DNA of 64,000 bases from Pigmentiphaga sp. NML030171 (GTDB lineage: Bacteria > Pseudomonadota > Gammaproteobacteria > Burkholderiales > Burkholderiaceae_B): contig NZ_NINX01000050.1 of NCBI RefSeq assembly GCF_002188635.1, forward strand, positions 62,001 through 126,000, written 5' to 3'. The position numbers and the translations under genes are program-made. Position 1 is the stretch's first letter. Each line of letters opens with the position of its first letter. The notes beneath the pieces were generated by a model. That model had not been told where the DNA came from. It saw only the letters and a list, made by a program, of their open reading frames with translations, and made no database searches. This document shows positions 43,909-54,426 of the stretch, one piece after another.

Positions 43909-46029
43909 ATGTCTTCATTCGCTCTGGACCGCCTGCTGCGGCCCAAGTCGATCGCCGTGGTCGGCGCTTCGCCCGAGCCGGGTTCGGTCAGCGGCCTGCT
44001 GTTGGCCAACCTGCAGCGCTTCGGCTATGCCGGGCAACTGCATCTGGTCAGCCGCAGCCGGGACGAAGTCAACGGCATCCGCTGTTTCAAGTCCATCGAC
44101 GAACTGCCGGAAGGCGTGGACGTGGCCGTGCTGGTGGTGCCGCAGGTGGCGGTGGCCGATTCCGTCGCGGCCTGCGGGCGCCGGGGCGTGGGCGCGGCGG
44201 TGGTGTTCGCCTCGGGTTTTGCCGAAATGGGCGACGAAGGCCGGGCCGCGCAGGAGGCCATGGCCGCCATCGCGCACCGCCATGGCGTGGCGGTGCTGGG
44301 GCCCAACTGCCTGGGGTTCATCAATTTCGCGGATGCCGTCCCGCTGACCTTCGAGCCGGTGCAGCCGGCGCCGGTCCGCAGCGGTCCGCGCATAGGCATC
44401 GTGGCCCAGAGCGGCGCGATGAGCGGCAACCTGCGCCAGGCCTTCCTGGGGCGCGGGCTGGGGGTTTCGTTCTCGATCTCGACCGGCAACGAAGCGGTGC
44501 TGGGCGCCGAGGATTTCCTGTCCGCGCTGGTCGATGCGCCCGACGTCGACGCTTTTGCGGTGTTCGTCGAAATGCTGCGCAAGCCCGCCGAATTCCTGCG
44601 CGTGGCGAGCCGCGCGCGCGAGCTGGGCAAGCCCATCGTGCTGATGCACCCGGGCCGCAGCCAGCGCGCCCGCGAGGCGGCCAAGTCGCACACGGGCGCA
44701 TTGGCGGGCGACCACCAGGTCATGCGCACGCTGGTCGAGCGCGAAGGCGTGGTGGTGGTCGACAGCATGGACGAAATGTTCGATGTGACGGCCATCCTGG
44801 CGCGCTACCCGCAGCCCGTGACCGAAGGCCGGGCCGCCGTGGCCTCGAACTCGGGCGCCCTGCGCGGACTGGCGCTGGATTTCTGCGAAGACATCGGCCT
44901 GCAACTGGCCGATTTCCAGCCCGCCACGATGCAGGCCTTGTCGCAGATCCTGCCGGACTTCATGGCGCCCGACAATCCGCTGGACCTGACGGCGATCGGC
45001 ATGCAGAAACCGGAGATCTTCGGGCTGTCGGCGCGGGCCATCCTGGACGATCCCGGCGTGGGGAGCCTGATCATGCCGCTGATGGGCGGCTCGCCCGCGC
45101 AGCAAGTGGCCAAGGCGGATTCACTGTTGCCGGTGATGCAGGCATCGCGCAAGCCGGTGTGCTTCGTCATCATGGGCGACAGCGGCCCGCTGGGCAGCGA
45201 ATTCCTGGAGCGGGTCCATGCGAGCGGCATGCCGTTCCTGCGGTCGCCCGACCGCGCCATGCGTGCCATGGCCCACGTGCACCGCTACGGACGCCTGCAC
45301 GCCGAGGCGGCCGAACGCAGCGGGGCGGAATCCGGCCTGCGCCGCGACGATCTTCAGCCGGGGCCGCTGGCCGAGTTCAAGGGCAAGCAATGGCTGCGCG
45401 AGCTGGGCATCTCCACGCCACGGGGCGGGCTGGCCCGCACGCCGGCCGAAGCCGAGGCGCTGGCGCGCGAGATCGGCTATCCGGTGGTGCTCAAGGCCCA
45501 GGCCGACACGCTCATGCACAAGAGCGACGTGGGCGGCGTGGCGGTCAACCTGCGCGATGCCGCGGCGCTGGGCGATGCGTGGCAGCGCATCCAATCCTCG
45601 GTGGCCCGGCATTGCCCGGATATCGCGCTGGACGGCATGCTGGTCGAGGCCATGTCCAGCCCCGGCCTGGAACTGGTGGTGGGCGGGCGCCGCGATCCCA
45701 ATTGGGGCGTGGTGACGCTGGTGGGGCTGGGCGGGATATGGATCGAGGCCTTGCACGACGTACGCCTTTTGCCGCCCGACCTGACCGAGGCGCAGATCAT
45801 GCGTGAACTGCAGCGCCTGAAGGGCGCCAAACTACTGTCCGGCCTGCGCGGCGCGCCGCCGGTGGACGTGGCGGCGGTCGCGGCCGTGGTGCGGCGCCTG
45901 TCCGCGCTGATGCTGGCCAATCCCGGGATCGCGGAGATCGACATCAATCCGCTGATTGCCTTGCCCGCGGGCAAGGGCGTCGTGGCCCTGGACGCGCTGT
46001 TCGTCATGGACGCGGCGCCGGCGTCCTGA
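43909..46029 (+). CDS. NDP-forming acyl-CoA synthetase (acetate-CoA ligase family)
   Basis: This 706-residue single-chain enzyme forms an acyl-CoA from a carboxylate, CoA and ATP with release of ADP. Domain order is a CoA-binding domain (SIAVVGASPEPGSVSG), a succinyl-CoA-synthetase-like part with the phospho-His motif SHTGALAGDH near residue 260, and a C-terminal ATP-grasp domain (about residues 490-700, with GYPVVLKAQADTLMHKSDVGG). It lies 21 bases after the HCHL homologue, where an activating ligase for an aryl-propanoate would be expected. In most HCHL clusters the ligase is the AMP-forming type, so this is a different solution. Confidence 0.83.
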   Translation: MSSFALDRLLRPKSIAVVGASPEPGSVSGLLLANLQRFGYAGQLHLVSRSRDEVNGIRCFKSIDELPEGVDVAVLVVPQVAVADSVAACGRRGVGAAVVFASGFAEMGDEGRAAQEAMAAIAHRHGVAVLGPNCLGFINFADAVPLTFEPVQPAPVRSGPRIGIVAQSGAMSGNLRQAFLGRGLGVSFSISTGNEAVLGAEDFLSALVDAPDVDAFAVFVEMLRKPAEFLRVASRARELGKPIVLMHPGRSQRAREAAKSHTGALAGDHQVMRTLVEREGVVVVDSMDEMFDVTAILARYPQPVTEGRAAVASNSGALRGLALDFCEDIGLQLADFQPATMQALSQILPDFMAPDNPLDLTAIGMQKPEIFGLSARAILDDPGVGSLIMPLMGGSPAQQVAKADSLLPVMQASRKPVCFVIMGDSGPLGSEFLERVHASGMPFLRSPDRAMRAMAHVHRYGRLHAEAAERSGAESGLRRDDLQPGPLAEFKGKQWLRELGISTPRGGLARTPAEAEALAREIGYPVVLKAQADTLMHKSDVGGVAVNLRDAAALGDAWQRIQSSVARHCPDIALDGMLVEAMSSPGLELVVGGRRDPNWGVVTLVGLGGIWIEALHDVRLLPPDLTEAQIMRELQRLKGAKLLSGLRGAPPVDVAAVAAVVRRLSALMLANPGIAEIDINPLIALPAGKGVVALDALFVMDAAPAS

Positions 46030-46059
46030 GGGCGCCGCGCTTGTACGGAGAGCAATCTT

Positions 46060-47223
46060 ATGTCGTCATTCGATAGCGAGACCTTTCCTCAGTTGATGGA
46101 CTCGGTCGAGCGCTTCATCCGCCAACGCCTGATGCCGCTGGAGCGGCAGGTGGAGGAAAAGGAGGAAGTGCCGCCCGAGGTCATCGAGGAAATGAAGCAA
46201 ATGGGCCTGTTCGGCCTGGGGATTCCCGAGGCCTACGGCGGCTGCGAACTGGACCTGATGCAGGAATTGCAGGTGCAGATGGCCTTCAGCTATACCTCGC
46301 CGGCCTTCCGGCTGGTGTTCTGGCCCAACGTGGGCATAGGCAGCAAGGGCCTGGTGCTGGCCGGTACCGAGGAGCAGAAGCAGAAGTATCTGCCGGGCCT
46401 GGCCAGCGGCGAGCTGCGCGCGGCATTCTGCCTGACCGAACCCGACGCCGGTTCGGACGCGGCCAGCCTGAGGACGCGTGCCGAGCGCGACGGCGACATG
46501 CTGGTCATCAACGGCACCAAGCGCTTCATCACCAACGCCACGCGTGCCCACGTCTTCACCGTCATGGCGCGCACCGACCCGTCCCGTCCGGGCGCGGCCG
46601 GCATCAGCGCCATCCTGGTCGATCGGGATACGCCGGGGCTGCACATAGGCAAGTCCGAGAAGAAGCTGGGCCAGCGCGGCTCGCCCATCAGCGACGTGAT
46701 CTTCGAGAACGTGCGGGTGCCGGTATCCAACGTGATAGGCGGGGAGCCCGCGCTGGGGCAGGGGTTCAGGACCGCCATGCAGGTGCTGGATCACGGCCGC
46801 ATCAGCGTGGCGGCCTCGGGGCTAGGCATGGCGCGCCGGTTGATCGACGAGGCGGCGCGCTACGCCCTGCAGCGCAAGCAGTTCGGCCAGCCCATCTCCG
46901 AATTCCAGCTGGTGCAAGCCATGCTGGCCGATTCCGAAACCGAATACCTGGCCGGACACGCGCTGGTGATGCAGGCGGGCCAGGCCCTGGCGCGCGGAGA
47001 AGACGTGCGCAACCAGGCGGCGGCCGCCAAGTATTTCTGCTCGGAGGCGCTTTCGCGCATCGCCGACCGGGCCCTGCAGATCCACGGTGGCTCGGGCTAC
47101 GTGGCCGATCACCACGTCGAACGCCTGTACCGCGATGCCCGGGCGCTGCGCATCTACGAAGGCACCTCCCAGGTCCTGCAACTGGTCATCGCCCGTACGA
47201 TGCTCAAGCGCTACCAGGATTGA
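46060..47223 (+). CDS. Acyl-CoA dehydrogenase
   Basis: This 387-residue FAD enzyme should introduce an alpha,beta double bond into an acyl-CoA. The FAD/substrate block is AFCLTEPDAGSDAASL, and the catalytic Glu lies in RIYEGTSQVLQLVIA near the C-terminus, the position used by medium- and short-chain enzymes. It is the third gene of the HCHL operon. Coupled with the ligase and the lyase it could turn an aryl-propanoyl-CoA into an aryl-propenoyl-CoA for cleavage. That coupling is inference. Confidence 0.88.
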   Translation: MSSFDSETFPQLMDSVERFIRQRLMPLERQVEEKEEVPPEVIEEMKQMGLFGLGIPEAYGGCELDLMQELQVQMAFSYTSPAFRLVFWPNVGIGSKGLVLAGTEEQKQKYLPGLASGELRAAFCLTEPDAGSDAASLRTRAERDGDMLVINGTKRFITNATRAHVFTVMARTDPSRPGAAGISAILVDRDTPGLHIGKSEKKLGQRGSPISDVIFENVRVPVSNVIGGEPALGQGFRTAMQVLDHGRISVAASGLGMARRLIDEAARYALQRKQFGQPISEFQLVQAMLADSETEYLAGHALVMQAGQALARGEDVRNQAAAAKYFCSEALSRIADRALQIHGGSGYVADHHVERLYRDARALRIYEGTSQVLQLVIARTMLKRYQD

Positions 47224-47227
47224 GCGC

Positions 47228-47251
47228 CATTTTCGACACTTATCGAAAATG
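47228..47251. promoter_or_regulatory. Inverted repeat after the acyl-CoA dehydrogenase gene
   Basis: CATTTTCGA-CACTTA-TCGAAAATG is a perfect dyad with 9-base arms, four bases after the stop codon. Only a weak T-rich stretch follows, so it may be an operator for the downstream molybdenum hydroxylase genes or an inefficient terminator. Confidence 0.5.
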
Positions 47252-47364
47252 TTTGTGAGGCCATCGCAAACCCGTGTTTCAGCCTTTGCGGTGTTTCTTC
47301 TACAGTTAGCGGGGATCAGGCGGCGCGGCATGTCGCGGCCGCCCACGATAATGACGGAGACGAT

Positions 47365-48156
47365 GTGTACCCCCTGAGCTATGTGCGTCCGGCCACCTTG
47401 CAGGAAGCGCTGGACTGCCTGGCCCGCGAGCCCGAAGCCCGCCCCCTGTCGGGCGGCATGACCCTGGTGCCCACGCTCAAGCAGCGGCTGGCGGCGCCTT
47501 CGCACCTGGTTGACCTGACGCGCCTGCCGGAGCTGCAAGGCATCTCGCGCGACGGCGACATGCTGAAAATCGGTGCCGCCACGCGCCATGTACACGTGGC
47601 CGAATCGGCCCTGGTGGGCGAGACCATTCCGGGCCTGGCGGCCCTGGCCGGCCTGATCGCCGATCCGCAGGTGCGCAACCGCGGCACCATGGGCGGATCG
47701 GTGGCCAACAACGATCCCTCCGCCGACTATCCGGCCGCCGTGCTGGGGCTGGGGGCGACCGTGGTCAGCAGCGGCCGGCGCATCGCCGCCGACGATTTCT
47801 TTACCGGCATGTTCGAGACCGCGCTGGTCCCGGGCGAGATCATCGTGGGCTTCGAGTTTCCCATTCCTCGCCGCAGCGCTTATGCCAAGTATCGCCACAA
47901 GGCCACGGGCTACGCGGTAACGGGCGTGTTCATCGCCGATACCGCGCAGGGCGTGCGGGTGGCGGTGACCGGGGCCGGGCCCTGTGTTTTCCGCTGGCAC
48001 GAGGCGGAGGCGGCGCTGGCCGGCGGCGACGCCGGGGCGCTGGCCACGGTTCCCCTGGATGCCGATGAACTGAACGACGACCGCGCGGGCAGCGCCGCCT
48101 ATCGCGCCAACCTGGTGAGGGTGATGGCGCGGCGCGCCTGGGCGCAATTATCTTGA
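47365..48156 (+). CDS. Molybdenum hydroxylase FAD subunit (CoxM-type)
   Basis: This 263-residue subunit binds FAD and passes electrons from the molybdenum site of a xanthine-dehydrogenase-family hydroxylase. FAD-binding motifs are ARPLSGGMTLVPTLKQR near the N-terminus and NRGTMGGSVANNDPSAD in the centre. The start is GTG with GGAG upstream. CoxG-, CoxS- and CoxL-type genes follow, in the order M-G-S-L. The substrate of the complex is discussed under the large subunit. Confidence 0.88.
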   Translation: MYPLSYVRPATLQEALDCLAREPEARPLSGGMTLVPTLKQRLAAPSHLVDLTRLPELQGISRDGDMLKIGAATRHVHVAESALVGETIPGLAALAGLIADPQVRNRGTMGGSVANNDPSADYPAAVLGLGATVVSSGRRIAADDFFTGMFETALVPGEIIVGFEFPIPRRSAYAKYRHKATGYAVTGVFIADTAQGVRVAVTGAGPCVFRWHEAEAALAGGDAGALATVPLDADELNDDRAGSAAYRANLVRVMARRAWAQLS

Positions 48157-48199
48157 ATCGCGGACGGCCCGGAGCGAGGCCGAGCAAGGTGGAGAAGTC

Positions 48200-48651
48200 A
48201 TGGAACTGAAAGGATCGCATACGTTGCGGGCGCCCCGCGAACGGGTATGGGAATACCTGAACACCCCGGAAATCCTGCAGGCATGCGTGCCCGGCTGCGA
48301 ATCGTTCACCGCCGGAGCGGCGCAGGACGAGTACGCCGCCGTGGTGGTGGCCGCCATCGGCCCGGTGAAGGCGCGCTTCAAGGGGACCCTGAGCATCGCG
48401 GACAAGCGCCCGCCGCAGGGCTATCGCATCGTCGGCCAGGGCGACGGCGGCATCGCCGGCTTCGGGAAAATGGTGGCCGATGTCGAGCTGGCCGAAGACG
48501 GGGAGGGCACGGTGCTGACCTACGTGGCGCAGGCCCAGGTCGGCGGCAAGCTCGCGCAGATAGGCGCGCGGCTGGTGGGCTCGGTCGCCAACAAGATGGC
48601 GGCCGAGTTCTTCGAACGCTTCAGCGCCAAGGTGGAAGAGAAGGTCGCGCC

Positions 48652-48655
<4 letters not shown>
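48200..48655 (+). CDS. CoxG/SRPBCC family protein
   Basis: This 151-residue START-like (SRPBCC) protein is of the CoxG type (GSHTLRAPRERVWEYLNTPE, then VPGCESF). In CO-oxidising bacteria CoxG is thought to help recruit the enzyme to the membrane, but related genes accompany many other molybdenum hydroxylases. It is placed between the FAD and the iron-sulfur subunit and overlaps the latter by ATGA. No hydrophobic anchor is visible. Confidence 0.85.
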
Positions 48656-49141
<486 letters not shown>

Positions 49142-49149
<8 letters not shown>

Positions 49150-51502
49150 CCGATTGGTCGGCCAGCCGCGCCCGCGCGCCGAAGACCAGCGGCTGGTGCG
49201 GGGCCAGGGCCGCTATACCGACGACGTGAATCTGCCCGGCCAGGCCTACGGCGCATTCGTGCGGTCCACGCATGCCCATGCCATCATCCGCGGCATCGAC
49301 ATCGAGGCGGCGGCGCAGGCGCCCGGGGTGATCGCCGTGCTGCGCGGCCAGGATTACCTGGATGACGGCCTGCGCGGCATGGACCACATTCCCAATCCCG
49401 CCGATGCCATTGCCTTCAAGGAGCGCGCCTTCCAGCATTCGCTGACCGGCAGCATTTTCAATCAGCGGCATCTGCCCTTGGTGGTGGATCGCGTGCGCCA
49501 CGTCGGCGAGCCGGTGGTGCTGGTGGTGGCCCGCAGCATGCGCGAGGCGCGCGATGCCTGCGAAATGGTGCAGATCGACTATGAGCCCTTGCCCGCCGTG
49601 GTGGACGCGGTGCAGGCAATGGAAGACGGGGCGCCGCAATTGTGGGACGGCGCCCCGCGCAATCTGTGCTTCCAGGCCCGGGTGGGCGATGAGGCCGCGG
49701 TGCGCGAAGCCTTTGCCCGCGCCCATTGCGTCGTGCGCCGGGAATTTCGCAACAGCCGCGTCGTCAATTGCCAGATGGAGCCGCGCTCGGCGCTGGGCAG
49801 CTTCGACGCCAGTTCCGGCGAATACCTGCTGATCTCGGGTAGCCAGGGCGTGACGCGCCAGCAGATGTGCATCGCCGATGCATTGGGGATATCCCCGGCG
49901 AAATTGCGGGTGGTGTCGCCTGACGTGGGCGGCGGCTTCGGTCCGCGCAGTTGCGTGAATCCCGATCAGCTTGCGGTGCTGTGGGCCGCGCGCCGCGTCG
50001 GGCAACCGGTGAAATGGACCAGCGACCGCAACGAGGCCTTCCTGTCCGACTACCAGGGGCGCGACCAGGTCATACGGGCGGCCATCGCATTCGATGCGCA
50101 AGGACGCATCCTGGGCATAGACAACGAGATCATCGGCAATATCGGCGCCCATACCGTGTCGTATGTGCCGCTGGCCAACGGCTCGCGCATCATGACCACG
50201 GTCTACCACGTGCCCGCGGCCACGGCGCTGCTGTCCGCGGTGCTCACGAACACGCCGCCAACCGGTCCTTATCGGGGCGCGGGCCGTCCGGAAGCCACGC
50301 ATGTGATGGAACGCATGCTGGATATCGCCGCCGACGAGATGGGCATGGACCGCATCGAACTGCGCCGGCGCAATCTCATCCAGCCGGCGCAGATGCCGTA
50401 TCGCAGTCCCATGGGGCTGACCTACGACAGCGGCAGCTTCGCCGCCAACATGGAGCGGGCCCTGGTGGTATCGCAGTGGAGCGAGGCGGAGCAGCGCAAG
50501 CGCGATGCGCGCGCGCGCGGCAAATTGCTGGGCACGGGGCTGGCCAATTATGTGGAGTCGCCGGTGGGCGCGCCGCGCGAGCGCATCGAGATCACCATAG
50601 GCACCGACGGCAGTGTCGACTTCGTGGTCGGCACGCAAAGCACGGGGCAAGGACACGAGACCAGCTTCGTCCAGGTGCTGGCCGACGAGCTGGGCGTGCC
50701 GTTCGAGGCCGTGACCATGCGCACCGGCGATTCACGCTTCGTCAAGGTGGGCGGCGGTTCGCATTCGGACCGTTCCATGCGCCTGGTGGGCCACCTGCTG
50801 GTGCAGGCCGGCGAGCGCCTGCGGTCCACGGCGCTGTCGGCCGCGGCATCGATGTGGGGCCTCCAGGTGCAGGACCTGTGCTACGAGGACGGCCGGGTGC
50901 GCGACCAGGCCGGGCAGCATGTGGCTGGCCTGGGCGAGATCGCGGCCCATATCGGGCGCGAAGGCATGCCCGGCAATCCGGAAGAGCGCCGTTTTTTCGC
51001 CGAGGCCGAGTTCAACGGCCGCATCGCCGCCCATCCCACGGGCACGGCGGTGTGCGAACTGGAGATCGATCCCGAGACCGGCGACGTGGAGATCGTGCGC
51101 TATACGTCCATCGACGACGTCGGACGCCCGATCAATCCGCTCATCGTCGAAGGCCAGGTGCATGGCGGCCTGGCGCAAGGCATAGGGCAGGCCTTTTTCG
51201 AGGACTACCATGTCGATCCGGAAAGCGGACAGATCTTCAGCGGTTCGTACATGGACTACGGCGTGGCGCGCGCGGGGGCGATTCCGCGGCGCTTCGACGT
51301 GGAGCTGACCGAAGACCGCACCCACGGCAACGCGCTGGGGGTGAAAGGCGGCGGAGAGAGCGGCATCACGCCTGCCACGGCCGCCATTTTCAACGCGCTG
51401 GCCGATGCGCTGCGCGGCATCACGCGCGAGGAACTGCCCATGCCGGCCACGCCCGCCGCGATCTGGTCGGCCATACAACGCGCACAAGGAGTACAGCCAT
51501 GA
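49142..51502 (+). CDS. Molybdenum hydroxylase large subunit (xanthine dehydrogenase family)
   Basis: This 786-residue subunit binds the molybdopterin cofactor. The active-site loop reads GPYRGAGRPEA; the form-I CO dehydrogenase loop AYRCSFR with its Cys is absent, so CO is not the likely substrate. The C-terminal motif GVKGGGESGITPA supplies the catalytic Glu of the family. Aldehydes or N-heterocycles are the usual substrates. In this operon an aromatic aldehyde made by the HCHL homologue would be a fitting one; that is inference. The start is the ATG that overlaps the CoxS-type gene. Confidence 0.87.
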
Positions 51503-52233
51503 GCGAGCCGGTATCGGTACGCAGCCATTCGGGCCTGCTGGATATCGTGTTGAACACCCCCGAGAACGGCAATCTCATGAGCGCAGAGATGGGCCGGCTG
51601 ATCATCGATGCCGTCTCCAACCTGGACGAGCAGGTCCGTTTGATCCGCCTGTCGGGCGAGGGCGAGGATTTCTGCGCCGGGCGGGTCTCGCCCATGCCCA
51701 GGCCGGGCTCGACGCCGACCGGCGAGGCTCTGCGGCGCAATGTGGCGATGCCGGCGCTCGCGCTGTACGACGCGCTCAAGACGGCGCCGGTGCCGGTGCT
51801 GTCCGTCGTGCATGGCAAGGCCTATGGCGTCGGCTGCGCCCTGGCGGGCGTGTGCGACATCACGCTGGCCGCGGAAGACGCGAGCTTCCAGATTCCCGAG
51901 ATGGAGCGCGACATTCCTCCTGCCCTGGTGATGTCGGCGCTGATCGGCCGGGTGCCGATGAAGACGATCGCGCGCATGGTGCTGACGCGGGACCTGGTGG
52001 GCGCCCGCGAGGCCTGGCAGGCCGGTTTGGCCAGCGAGGTCGTCCCGCGCGCCGAGCTGCGGTCGCGGGCCGACCGCATCGCGGCCACGATCCTGGAGTG
52101 CAGCCCGGTCACGGTGCGCGCGGTCAAGCAATTCATGGAGCTGGCGCCGGGACTGCCGGTAGGCACCTCCAGCAGCCTCGCCGGGCACCTGTCCGGCACC
52201 GCGCTATCGGCCAAGTTCGAGCGCCCGGCGTGA
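51499..52233 (+). CDS. Enoyl-CoA hydratase/isomerase family protein
   Basis: This 244-residue crotonase-fold protein has the oxyanion block VVHGKAYGVGCALAGVCDI, while the usual hydratase glutamates are not clearly present in FQIPEMERDIPPAL. An isomerase, lyase or decarboxylase is therefore possible. It overlaps the molybdenum hydroxylase gene by ATGA, so it belongs to the same operon. It is not a duplicate of the HCHL homologue at 43045; the sequences differ strongly outside the fold. Confidence 0.8.
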   Translation: MSEPVSVRSHSGLLDIVLNTPENGNLMSAEMGRLIIDAVSNLDEQVRLIRLSGEGEDFCAGRVSPMPRPGSTPTGEALRRNVAMPALALYDALKTAPVPVLSVVHGKAYGVGCALAGVCDITLAAEDASFQIPEMERDIPPALVMSALIGRVPMKTIARMVLTRDLVGAREAWQAGLASEVVPRAELRSRADRIAATILECSPVTVRAVKQFMELAPGLPVGTSSSLAGHLSGTALSAKFERPA

Positions 52234-52262
52234 CGACACGCTTTCGAGAGGAGACGACATCG

Positions 52263-53225
52263 ATGAAGAAGTGCCTTGCCGCGTTTGCCGCGATCACCCT
52301 GATGGCCGGCGCGCCGGCCCTGGCCGCCGACTACCCCGTGCGGCCCGTACGCATGTTGCTGGGATATCCCGCCGGCAGCGGCATCGACAATGTGGCGCGC
52401 CAGGTGGCTGCGGGATTGGAAAAGGAGCTCGGCCAGCCGGTGGTGGTGGAAAACAAGGCCGGCGCGCTCGGCAACCTGGCCGCCGACTTCGTGGCCAAGG
52501 CGCCTGCCGACGGCTACACCATCCTGTTCACGCCGAACTCCACCCATGCGGCCAACGTCCATTTGTTCAAGAAGCTGCCCTTCGATCCCATCAAGGATTT
52601 CGCGCCGGTGGGCACGGTGGCCAGCCTGGGGTTCGTCCTGCTGGTGGCGCCCGAACACACCAAGGTCGACAACGTCGCGCAGTTGACCAAGATGCTCAAG
52701 GATCAGCCCGGCAAGTATTCGTGGGGCAGCGGCAACGCCACGGGACAGGTGGCGGGAGAACTCTACAAGACACTGGCCGGCGTCGATGCCGTCAACGTGC
52801 CTTACAAGGGCGTGCCGCCGGCCATGACCGACCTGATCGGGGGGCGGGTGAGTTTCCTGTTTGCCGACGCGACGCTGGCCATTCCCCAGCTCAAGGGGGG
52901 CCGCGTGAAGGCGCTGGCGGTGACGGGCAGCAAGCGGCCCACGTCGTTGCCCGATGTGCCCACCATGGCCGAAGCCGGGGTGCAAGGCTACGACCTGGGG
53001 GGATGGTTCGGCATCTTTCTGCCCGCCAATCCGCCCGAGTCCGTGCGCAAGACGCTGAGCGCCGCGTTGCTCAAGGTCACCGGCAGCCCCGAGATGGCCC
53101 GCTTTCTGCGTGGCATCGGCGCCGAACCCCTGAGTGGAGGGCCGGACGATCTCGCGCGGGTGGTGGCGGTCGATACCGAGAAGTGGGGGCGCATTATCCG
53201 CGCCGCGGGCATGACCGTCGAATGA
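52263..53225 (+). CDS. Bug/TctC-family periplasmic solute receptor
   Basis: This 320-residue receptor starts MKKCLAAFAAITLMAGAPALA, a clear signal peptide, followed by YPVRPVRMLLGYPAGSGID. The opening is unusual, because the family PFxxGG block is replaced by GYPAGSG, so the ligand pocket entrance may differ. GAGAGGAG precedes the ATG. It is 29 bases after the crotonase gene and 21 before the SDR gene, well inside the CoA operon, and probably captures the operon substrate. Confidence 0.86.
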   Translation: MKKCLAAFAAITLMAGAPALAADYPVRPVRMLLGYPAGSGIDNVARQVAAGLEKELGQPVVVENKAGALGNLAADFVAKAPADGYTILFTPNSTHAANVHLFKKLPFDPIKDFAPVGTVASLGFVLLVAPEHTKVDNVAQLTKMLKDQPGKYSWGSGNATGQVAGELYKTLAGVDAVNVPYKGVPPAMTDLIGGRVSFLFADATLAIPQLKGGRVKALAVTGSKRPTSLPDVPTMAEAGVQGYDLGGWFGIFLPANPPESVRKTLSAALLKVTGSPEMARFLRGIGAEPLSGGPDDLARVVAVDTEKWGRIIRAAGMTVE

Positions 53226-53246
53226 CGGGCAACGGACGGGGCAAAC

Positions 53247-53978
53247 ATGCGAAGTCTTGAGGATCGCGTCGCGATCGTGACCGGCGCCAGTTCCGGCATA
53301 GGCCGGGCCGTGGCGGTGGCGTTCGGCCAGGCCGGCGCGCGCGTGGTGCTGGCCGCCCGCAGCCGGGATGCCTTGGACGAGACGGCACGGATGGTACGCG
53401 AGGCGGGCGGCGAGGCGCTCGCCTGCGTCACCGATGTCGGCCGTGAGGAAGACGTGGCGCGATTGTTCGGCGCGGCGCTTGCCGCCCATGGCCGCGTGGA
53501 CGTGCTGGTCAACAACGCCGGCGTCACCACCAGTCAGCCTATCGAGGACATGAGCCTGGACACCTGGCGCAGCGTCCTCGATGTGAACCTGACCGGTGCT
53601 TTCCTTTGCAGCCGCGAGGCCTTTCGGGTCATGAAGCCGCGGCGCCAGGGACGCATCATCAACATTGGCAGCGTGGCGGCCAAGGTGCCGAGGCCGGACT
53701 CGGTGCCGTACACGACGACCAAGCACGGCTTGTCCGGCATGACCCATGCGCTGGCGCTGGACGGACGGGCGCACGGCATCGCGGTCAGCGTGCTGCATCC
53801 CGGCGTGACCGAGTCGGCGCTGGCCGCCAAGTCCGGCCGCAAGTTCGAACCCGGCGAGTTGATGAAGGCCGAGGACGTGGCCCGCGTCGTGCTGCTGATG
53901 GCCAGCCTGCCGCCCGAAGTGAATTTTTACGAAGGCACGATGTTTCCGCTGTCCATGCCTTTGCTGGGTAGGGGCTAA
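53247..53978 (+). CDS. Short-chain dehydrogenase/reductase
   Basis: This 243-residue NAD(P)-dependent oxidoreductase has the cofactor motif VTGASSGIGRA, the NNAG motif in LVNNAGVTT, and the active-site YTTTKHG with Ser in IINIGSVAAK. Classical SDRs of this type include 3-oxoacyl reductases and alcohol dehydrogenases. It is the last catabolic gene of the operon that starts with the HCHL homologue. The substrate is not readable. Confidence 0.88.
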   Translation: MRSLEDRVAIVTGASSGIGRAVAVAFGQAGARVVLAARSRDALDETARMVREAGGEALACVTDVGREEDVARLFGAALAAHGRVDVLVNNAGVTTSQPIEDMSLDTWRSVLDVNLTGAFLCSREAFRVMKPRRQGRIINIGSVAAKVPRPDSVPYTTTKHGLSGMTHALALDGRAHGIAVSVLHPGVTESALAAKSGRKFEPGELMKAEDVARVVLLMASLPPEVNFYEGTMFPLSMPLLGRG

Positions 53979-53989
53979 AATCCCGAGGC

Positions 53990-54391
53990 ATGAACGCCTC
54001 GTTTCCCATCCGCAAGGAATGCCCGCCCGGCGCCTGTATCTGCGAACGCGACCATTTGCTGGCCGACCCGCAGGGCGATAGGCGCATTCTTCTTTTGACC
54101 AAGGAAGAAGAGAAGCGGCTGGTGGCTCGCCTCGAGGCCCTGGCCTCCCTGGAGGACCTGATGGCGATGCAGGCGCGCATGCATGCGCAACTGGGTATCG
54201 TGCTGCATATCGAGCCCAGCGCCAACGAAGTCCGTACGGTGCGCGGTATCGCCATCGAACTGGCGGAACAGCGGGGCTTGTGCCGCAAGACGCGTGAGGC
54301 CATTCCCGCCGCGATCCGCCGCTGCTTCGAACGCACGCCCGGGATCGTCTACGCCTTGCTCGATTCGCGCGACCTGTTGGGAGGGGCGTAG
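53990..54391 (+). CDS. Hypothetical protein with N-terminal cysteine cluster
   Basis: I do not recognise this 133-residue protein. It begins MNASFPIRKECPPGACICERD; three cysteines in CPPGACIC lie close together, and a later pair occurs at LCRKTR and RRCFER, which could form a metal site. The middle is charged and helical (LTKEEEKRLVARLEALASLEDL). It starts 11 bases after the SDR gene on the same strand and converges on the TetR gene. The coding frame has normal codon use for the window. The role is unknown. Confidence 0.65.
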   Translation: MNASFPIRKECPPGACICERDHLLADPQGDRRILLLTKEEEKRLVARLEALASLEDLMAMQARMHAQLGIVLHIEPSANEVRTVRGIAIELAEQRGLCRKTREAIPAAIRRCFERTPGIVYALLDSRDLLGGA

Positions 54392-54426
54392 CCCGCACGG
54401 CGGGCCGCGCCGCATGGCGTCGCCGC

